This document shows positions 57,121-64,000 of a stretch of DNA of 64,000 nucleotides, in pieces. Every line of letters starts with the position of its first letter. Positions within the stretch are counted from its first letter, which is position 1. Under the pieces are notes generated by a model, which searched no databases, was not told where the DNA came from, and saw only the letters and a program-made list of their open reading frames with translations. Position numbers and translations under genes: made by a program. The DNA comes from Whitmania pigra (Eukaryota > Annelida > Clitellata > Hirudinida > Haemopidae), in contig JAJTWR010000044.1 in NCBI GenBank assembly GCA_021613335.1, positions 3,799,501 through 3,863,500 on the forward strand. The letters are read 5' to 3'.

Positions 57121-60100
57121 TTAAATGATGTTAAAAAGAATTAAAGCATAAATCCCTATAATAACAAAAGCCAAACGGTCGCTGCCTGACTTTCTGTCGC
57201 TTGGCGTTAGAGGTTCCCAAGGGAGATCTCTCCTAAAAATTAGCGGGGTATGAGAACCAAATCCATAAATGGCAAGTACTTCATATCTCTTAGAAGCAAT
57301 GTTTTGGTTCAAGAAGTAGAGAACTGCAAAACTTCTAGGTCGAATGTAACGCATAACTCCCGTAAATTCAAGGAAGGCCGTGGATACATTGATGAATTCT
57401 AGAGAACCACTCCCCAGCAAACCTATTCTAAATTGTAATAAAAGTTTTGTGTGATCAACAAGCGAACAGTTCCTCAAAATAGTAAAATTTCCAAATATTG
57501 GATGACCATAGCTTCCGACATAATTGCCTGTGAAATTATAGAATAAAGACAAATTTGTTTTTTGAGATGTGGAGATCTGTCTGGATGGTTGGTTAATTCG
57601 CGGCACCGCAGATGTTGCCCACGGGCGAGGAAAGCTGCATATGGTTGTACTATTAAGCCATGTCTTTTCTTTGAGTAAGTTGTCTAACAGGTAAAAGTGT
57701 GATGCCATTTGTAATTCGCCAGTGAAGTGTGCCGGCCCATTTGCAATTGTAAAAATTCCTATGCCCTTGCTGTGAAGTAATGTGATTTTACTTATAAAAC
57801 TTCCTATTTCCCCAGTGTGTTCGCTCTGTGAAAATCCTGTGATCAAAAGTTGGATAATCAACATTTAAATAAAATAATTAGCATTGAAATCTTTATCCCA
57901 ATATCTCACCTCGGTAATAACCAACTCTCCAACCTAGTCCAAAGGCACTCACAGTATTTGTAACAGGAAACACTGGCCTTTCAACATGTGAAGGTCTACG
58001 GCTGCGGACTGCTATCATGTGTCTTGAATGCATTTCTGTCCAGTAACTAACGGGAATGAGTTGTTTGCCTTGATCGTTTCGCCCTTGATTTAAGTGGAAC
58101 TTAATCCATTTGCAAATATCTCGACCGGTGGATACAATTCCCCCTGCTCCGATTAAGGTTTCTACAGACCTGTTTTAAGGGGTAAATGTTTTTAAAGAGA
58201 AAACCCTAAAAATTTCATAAACTTTTATAATAAAAAAGTAAATTCAAAAACTAAATTTAAAACGAATGTGAAGACTGCCATTATCTGCCATTTTTTGAAT
58301 AATACAAACAATTACAAAAACAAAATTAAAAATTACCAGTTAGAGATAAAATGCGTTTGATACAAACGCGCAAAAATAGAAATATTTGATAATAATACCA
58401 AAGTTGTACTAAAGTGTAGAAACGGGTAAGTTAAAACTCTATAATTTAAAAATATATTTTGCAAGTTTTAAAATAAAAGTTATCTATCATTTATTATCCA
58501 TCTTCGCGTACCATTTCAAAACCTTGCCGGGCCAAGTTTGAATATCTCAGGATTATGATGAGTCAAAGCTCTAGCTTCATCACTAGTGTTGTCAAAATAG
58601 AAAAAAACTTGTCTTTAAATAATAATTGAAAAAAAAGAAACTTATCTCAAAGGGACAATCATGAGATGGAAGAAGAGAATTTGCTGAATAAGAGAGTACA
58701 TTATAAATAAATGCCTGGCAGGAAGACACGTCTATGAAGTAGAAGAATGGAATGATGCAACGTCGACTCAGCTGAGGAAGCGAGAGACGATGCACTCAGT
58801 GAGTTATACATTTGACCTGCCATATCTTACATAAAGCGAGACACACCAAGCACAGAAAGCAAGTAGCCCTGAAGCACCTAACTGAGAACAAAGAAGTACA
58901 TGTCAGTCCCATGGGTCAGCTAGAACCAAATATTATTCTAGTCAGTCAAGACTTTCAAATATTTATTTTAAAAATGTTTTCCTCATTACTTTCCTTTAGG
59001 GACTGAACGAAAGTGATTTTGTATTGGGAAAGTAACAGAAAGTAAAAAATTGCTTACCACCGCAAACGAAACGAAAACTGAACCCGACTAACGGTCTGAA
59101 CCGTAACCGCAATCATAAACATAAATTTAAATTTAAATAGTTTAATTGATTAATTTATATTTATAGATAATTTTATGACAAAACTTAAACATTAAGCCTT
59201 TAGTATTCGACTCAACTTTATACAATAAAAGGACTTTGCTTTATTCGAAGACATTTGAAATAAACCACGCGACCTGATTCAAATGTATTACAAGAAAGTT
59301 ACACGGGAAGCACTCGAGAGACACACCACGTAATCAACTCTGTGACTAAGTCGTAAAATAATGTAAGTGCGCAATTTATTAACGTCCGTTTCATATATAG
59401 ATAAAGACATGGTCCTAGTACCAGGGACGTAATTTGGAGGGGAACGGCCCCCTGACTTTAGACTAGACGCAAAAGGCAAAAGAGGTCATCTTCATGGAGA
59501 GGTCATTTTACGATGGTCCACCCTCTGAATTTTGGATAGAATCGAAAAAGGTATTTTTCATAGGCTGTGCGAGGGTGTCCCCACTTGGAAAAATCCCTGC
59601 CTAGAACAATGTGGGTATATATTTTATTAACGTCTATTTCACAACTTGATGATTAGGACGGATCCTAGAACAGTTATTTGTTTAAAGTTCAATGATTGAT
59701 GATTTGGACTTAGGATCATTGAACTACGATATTCGATACGATAACTCCATTTATAAGAAACATATCAGTATTGTAATGCACGTTGCAACAAGTCATTATG
59801 AAAACTCACAATATGGTATGCGATAAGTGCGGACGTTTTTATCCTGATTCCCGAGCCTCATGCGCTGACCTAAAGCTAATTGCGATTATTGGAGTTTCAC
59901 TAAGCTGACTATGAATATTTAATGTTTAATTTTCTCACTATAATATTTTGGCTATAAGATGAATTATTTTTTGCAGTTATTTTGTTAAATTCTTTAATGA
60001 GCCGGACAGAACAAAACAAAACATTTTTATAAGATGTAATTAAAATACAAATTTTGATATCGAAGGAATAATATTCCGATATCCTAAAGGAATGATATTC

Positions 60101-60729
60101 CGCAATTTGGACAACCCATAGCATATTTAGAAACTGGTTATATATCTCATGGGATATTCGTGTGTAGACGGAGAGTGAATAATAATACAAATGTCAATGA
60201 AATCATGACGAATCGATAACGACGAGTGTAAACATGTGTTTGAAAAAAAGTTCGGTTGCTAACACGTGCCAGCTGGAATTTTTGGCCCTTAACAAGTAAT
60301 CAAATGAAGTAGTGCGGTTGACCTGGCAAAGGATGATTTGTATTTTTGGGATGGTTAGTAGTGCATAAGGATGTAACGGCGAAAAATGTGTTAAATGAGG
60401 AAGGAAGCATATTTTTATGGGGTGAATTTTAAGAGATTTTCTTGTAATTTTGAAATATTTAGAATGAAATATTAATATTATTATAATAGCAGTTTCATCT
60501 TCGTTAAATAAAATTAACATTATTTTTATTAAATAAAATTAACCTTATTTTTGTTAAATTAGATTCTTATTAATTTGAATAAATCTAACCTCAATATCTC
60601 CATGCTTAAAGGCACAATCTCTTTTAACTCATTCCGATAATACATTTTTGATAAACTTTTATAATTGCGTATTCTCGATTCGATAATGACTTCGGTGTCG
60701 TTCATGCCAAGTGGATTAAAAATTTTATC
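57121..60729 (-). CDS. Secreted serine beta-lactamase-like hydrolase, C-terminal part (3 exons)
   Basis: Exons on the - strand: 60729-60590, 58169-57910, 57836-57121, joined in phase (140, 260, 716 nt) with GT-AG introns. The protein reads DKIFNPLGMNDTEVI, then LIGAGGIVSTGRDICKWIKF, EMHSRHMIA, FGLGWRVGYYRG, then SEHTGEIGSF, where HTG stands for the KTG box of class C beta-lactamases and penicillin-binding proteins, then GIFTIANGPAHFTGE. After this comes an extension of about 160 residues ending in a hydrophobic tail LAFVIIGIYALILF, which could be a GPI signal or membrane anchor. Six N-x-S/T sequons (NST, NLS, NFT, NFT, NCS, NVS) fit an extracellular protein. Relatives include LACTB and molluscan gigasin-6-type proteins. 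The SxxK and YxN motifs must be in upstream exons, not found in the window. Confidence 0.8.
58170..60589. other. Large intron of the beta-lactamase-like gene
   Basis: 2.4 kb, AT-rich. Contains a short retroposon (59609-59663) and a second SINE A tail at about 59379-59420 (- strand). The open frames at 58592-58795 and 58812-59006 carry no recognisable motif. Confidence 0.5.
59609..59663 (-). repeat. Very short retroposon, copy 4, with 9-bp TSD
   Basis: 55 bp on the - strand, ATCCGTCCTAATCATCAAGT then TGTGAAATAGACGTTAATAA. Flanked by CCTAGAACA at 59600-59608 and 59664-59672. Confidence 0.7.
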
Positions 60730-60821
60730 CTGCAAACCATTTTTTATTTAAAACATTTAATAAAAGAAATGTCGCTTGAGAATATCATAATTCTGAAAAT
60801 TAATTTCTTAAGTAATATTGA

Positions 60822-61050
60822 CAGTGATGATGACTTTTTTCTCATCTAAAAATCACGAAATCATTTAAAATTTATGTACTCAAAACATTTAAATATTTTT
60901 ATTTATGACATTATCATTTGATAATCGATGCAACTTCCTTTTTGTTGTTAGTGCTATTCCGACACCATGAACGAAAATCGCGAAATTGCTGATAACAATG
61001 ATGAGACCTTTGTAATTTGCTGCGCTGCTTGACGTTAATTTTTTTTAAAA
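60822..61050 (+). repeat. Copy of the inner part of the 32210-33594 hAT
   Basis: Starts near CAGTGATGATGAC and includes GATAATCGATGCAACTTCCT and GTTGTTAGTGCTATTCCGAC, which match the reverse complement of 33220-33400. Orientation is opposite to the copy in Miro intron 11. Right border undefined. Confidence 0.6.
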
Positions 61051-61189
61051 CTACAAAAGAGAATCAGATATTGGGCATGCTTTTCTGGAATTGCAAAAGC
61101 AAGTGTGTTTGGATTCGGCAGATCATGACCTCGTTTAAGTCTCAACAGAATTCTTGGAATAGATGACTGCTTTGGAAGATGACTTAGGG

Positions 61190-61587
61190 AATCGTTATTT
61201 AGACCAATCACATTCCTATTAGTGGCATTAGCAGTGTAGTGAATCCTGTGGTGAAGATGGTGAATTTAATAAGGTCACATGGGTTTAACCATAGACAGTT
61301 CGTTTTGAAAGACATTTTGAAAGATACAGAATCGCAGAATTTACCATCTGTAACAAATCTGTAAAATGTCTAAAAGTTGTGAGAGTTCTGACTAGTGTAT
61401 TAGAAAGGAAATAAGTGACTTTCTGGAAAGTAGAGGCAAGCCTGTCTGATGAAGAGTCGGTATGTTACTTGTTACTCAGCCTTGGAGCTCCGACAGGGAT
61501 TCTCAGAGGAGTTTCCGTCTTCAAATATTTCGGCCCTTTGAGTCTCAGTTACGTTTTACCTCGAGCTGAAAAGTTTGGAGACCCCTG
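61190..61587 (+). pseudogene. hAT (GTF2IRD2-like) fragment with right terminus
   Basis: FNHRQFVLKDILKDTE resembles the LNHRQFxxFLxExxxE segment of GTF2IRD2-like transposases. The element ends ...AAAAGTTTGGAGACCCCTG at 61587, a hAT-type terminus (CAGGGGTCTCCAAAC when reversed). The left end was not found. Confidence 0.5.
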
Positions 61588-61708
61588 CATTAACCTATCG
61601 TTGATGTTGATGGAAACCCAAAATATTTTTTACTGAGTTTTGAAATAGGTCAAAGCCCAGCAATTGTTTACGTTTAAAAATTAATAGTTGACATAGCAAT
61701 GTGCAATT

Positions 61709-63407
61709 ACCGTATTTTTACGAAATTAACACGTAGACGAATTTAACACGCAATTTTTCAAATTTGTGTAAAAATCACTTATAAAACACGCAAACGATTA
61801 TAACACGCACCAACAGACGCATTTTTTTTTGTCAAAAATATTTAATAAATTTATTTTTATTTAATCATCATGTTCAAATAAATTTAGAATTCAATGAGAA
61901 AGTGTCAGTGATAACGAGAACAAGTGTCGGACAACGGCTTCCTAATGATTGACAGTTTAAAATGCACGATTTTCGCAGCCGAGAAATGTTAATGGCACTG
62001 ATGTCATTGATATAGATGAAGTTCCAATGGCTTTCGACATTCCCGCCACGAGATCAGTAGAAGCACCTGACACCAGAACTGGTCACGAAAGGATATGTTT
62101 CAGCGTCGTACTTGGATGCTCTGCGGCTGGCACAAAGTTAAAACTGATGCTGATTTTCAAAAAAGTGACAATGTCACGAAAAAAATTCCCAACTGGCGTT
62201 GTTGTTCACTGCAATAAAAAAGGCTGGATGGATACAATGGATACAGCAATGAAGCCCTGGATTCATAAATGTTTTCATAGATCGTGGATGTAATGACTCC
62301 TCAGAAGAACTTAATTGACTCATTAACAACTCAAGCGGATGTCAGGTTGCAATCATCCCGGGTGGTCTATTATCCAAATTGCAACCACTGGATCTTGCTA
62401 CAAATCCCCCATTTAAAAATTACATAAGAAACCTTGACTTAATTGTTTAATCATATTGATAACTCAAATTTTTGGCAAATTTTCAGGTCTGATCGAGAGG
62501 AATGGAGGAAAAATGGCATACATACCTAAACACCGTCTGGACGCGTCAGGAAAGCCATATATTCCGAAGTATTATGCTTTAGAAAGGCCGGCATTTACAG
62601 GTCTACAGGAAAGGAGGCAAAAGCCAGAGCAGTGGTGGTAATTCCTTACAGTTACCAGTTGGAATCTTTATTATGGGTTCCAAAAGAAATGGATAAGGCT
62701 ATCATTATGTTTTCCAATATATACTGCAAAAGACTTATGAATAATATTATTATCAAAATTGAATCTATTTTATTCCATGTTTTTGAGAAGTGTTCAAATA
62801 GTTTTTACAGCAGGACCATTAAAAGAACGTTAAGAAGTTGAAGACATTTGCTACAATAAATCTATGCATGTGATGTTTGACTATTAAAGTGTTATACAAC
62901 AATACCCAAAGTTCTATCCGCACCACCAGTATGAAAAAACATTGCCAAACAAACTGAAAACACTAAAACAAATTATAATTATGAGTAACAAATTGAATAA
63001 TACAAAAATAATAAAAAAATGAAAAATATACATGAAATACTACAACACCCTATAAGTTTCCTGTGGTTTCCATCAATTAAATTCAGTTAAAATCAAGTTG
63101 ATGACACAAATTGATGAGTCAGACAAGGCAATGATTAACGTTTTGCCACATGCTTCTGTAAGCATATATCGGAAGTTCTTTATGCAATGCTAAATTAACG
63201 CTCAACCAATTATAAACCATTTAAAATTAAAAACATAGCTTAAAGTTTTTTGTAAAAACAAGCAAAAGTCTCAGCTATCATTTAAATTTTTTATTTTTGC
63301 TCGTCGGAAATCAAATTCAAGTAAATTTAATTTAGCATAATACCATACGATTATAGCAGAGAGGGGTCCATGGTAACATAACTCGCGTATAATATGATAC
63401 GGTAATT
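61709..63407 (+). mobile_element. pogo/Tigger-like DNA transposon, copy 2
   Basis: Ends TACCGTATTTTTACGAAATT and ...TAATATGATACGGTAA, the same as in the element at 10585-13484, with the same AACACGCA-type subterminal words. Coding remnants on the + strand: TGHERICFSVVLGCSAAGTK and FKKVTMSRKKFPTGVVV around the first DDE Asp (62027-62293), then IPKHRLDASGKPYIPKYYAL at 62510. It keeps the segment before the region kept in copy 1, so the two relics complement each other. Both are inactive. Confidence 0.75.
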
Positions 63408-63463
63408 TAATATCAATTAGAAAAATAGACGCCTAATCTAACCTTATCCCAAACCCATCTCAA

Positions 63464-64000
63464 GTACAGTGCTAGAAAAAATGTTACGACAGTCTCCATT
63501 TTTTGTAATAACTTAAGTTTAAATTATCGTACGAAACTCAAATTTAGAAGAACTGTGTAATATACTTAAAAAACATAACTCGTATATTTTTTTTCACTTT
63601 GATCAAGAATTAAGCGCAAATTCCTCAAAATCCATTTTTTAGCATAGAAATATTGTTACGACAGGTTACAAATAAACTCAGTATTTTGGCAAAAATCTTT
63701 ATTTAAAACTAAATGAAATAATGTTTCAATAAGATGTCATTCTTCCTTTTTTAGAAATAACATCTATGCACTTATTTTTCATGGAGAAAATCAGTGTTTT
63801 GATGATGTTTTCATCTAAATTTCTCCAGGCGCTCCAAATCGCTTCTTTCAAATAATTTTCTGTGTTACATTGCTGTCCATTGCCATAAACTGATCTTAAA
63901 AGAAGGCCCCAGACATTTTCAATCGGATTCAAGCCGGGTGAACACGCCGGCCAGTCCATCACTTGCATGTTGGACTCCTGGAAATATGCTCTGATTGCCT
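63464..64000 (-). mobile_element. Tc1/mariner (Tc3-like) element, cut by the window edge
   Basis: Begins at 63464 with CAGTGCTAGAAAAAATGTTA, a Tc1-type terminus, and runs off the right edge. The 3' part of its transposase gene is at 63726-64000. Confidence 0.7.
63726..64000 (-). CDS. Tc3-like transposase, C-terminal end, open
   Basis: The - strand frame has QESNMQVMDWPACSPGLNPI and ENVWGLLLRSVY, the conserved DWPxxSPDLNPIENVWxxL block that ends with the last catalytic residues of Tc1/mariner transposases (here G replaces D in SPxLNP). It runs on to a stop at 63726 with no breaks in 91 codons. It is partial because the window ends. The homologous relic at 22638-23580 has stops in the same stretch, so this copy is better preserved. 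Confidence 0.8.
   Translation of the reverse strand, partial: AIRAYFQESNMQVMDWPACSPGLNPIENVWGLLLRSVYGNGQQCNTENYLKEAIWSAWRNLDENIIKTLIFSMKNKCIDVISKKGRMTSY

Overview
The window looks like AT-rich nuclear DNA of an invertebrate animal. It has one long multi-exon host gene with GT-AG introns, one 3'-partial host gene, one possible host exon, and a dense, nested load of transposable elements typical of metazoans (hAT, pogo/Tigger, Tc1/mariner, R2-like and Jockey/I-like LINEs, a Ty3/gypsy LTR element, tRNA-derived SINEs). I see no bacterial operons, CRISPR arrays or rRNA. I cannot fix the phylum.

Host genes. (1) Miro/RHOT (mitochondrial Rho GTPase) runs 18943-43069 on the + strand. I could join 19 exons, in phase, into a 614-residue protein with two GTPase domains, two EF-hands and a C-terminal membrane anchor. 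(2) On the - strand, three exons (60729-60590, 58169-57910, 57836-57121) encode the C-terminal part of a secreted serine beta-lactamase-like hydrolase with many N-glycosylation sites and a hydrophobic C-terminal tail. The exons carrying the SxxK and YxN motifs were not found and are probably beyond the right edge. (3) A thyroglobulin type-1-like Cys-rich exon lies at 596-795.

Layout. 1-0.8 kb: Cys-rich exon. 1.6-6.6 kb: LINE relics (R2-like, + strand; Jockey/I-like, - strand), an odd interleaved inverted repeat (3541-3642) and a SINE. 7.1-8.2 kb: a hAT element with intact 8-bp target duplications. 10.6-18.4 kb: a nest in which a long-TIR (Mutator-like) element, carrying spliced coding exons of unknown origin, was hit by a pogo element, a hAT element and short retroposons. 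18.9-43.1 kb: Miro, whose introns hold hAT, Tc1, mariner, Tigger, R2-like, Jockey-like and SINE insertions. 44-50 kb: hAT-like and SINE relics and an LTR retrotransposon whose integrase core is deleted. 50-53.4 kb: inverted repeats, a long AAT microsatellite and a hAT with dense subterminal motifs. 54.05-56.09 kb: a DNA transposon with an intron-containing transposase relic. 57.1-60.7 kb: beta-lactamase-like gene. 61-64 kb: hAT end, second pogo copy and the C-terminal part of a Tc1-like transposase cut by the window edge.

The most useful points are the complete Miro gene model, the very short retroposon copies (about 50-60 bp) with clear target-site duplications, the ABA'B' interleaved inverted repeat, and the long-TIR element carrying an open spliced gene. 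All identifications come from motif recognition by eye; no database search was run.
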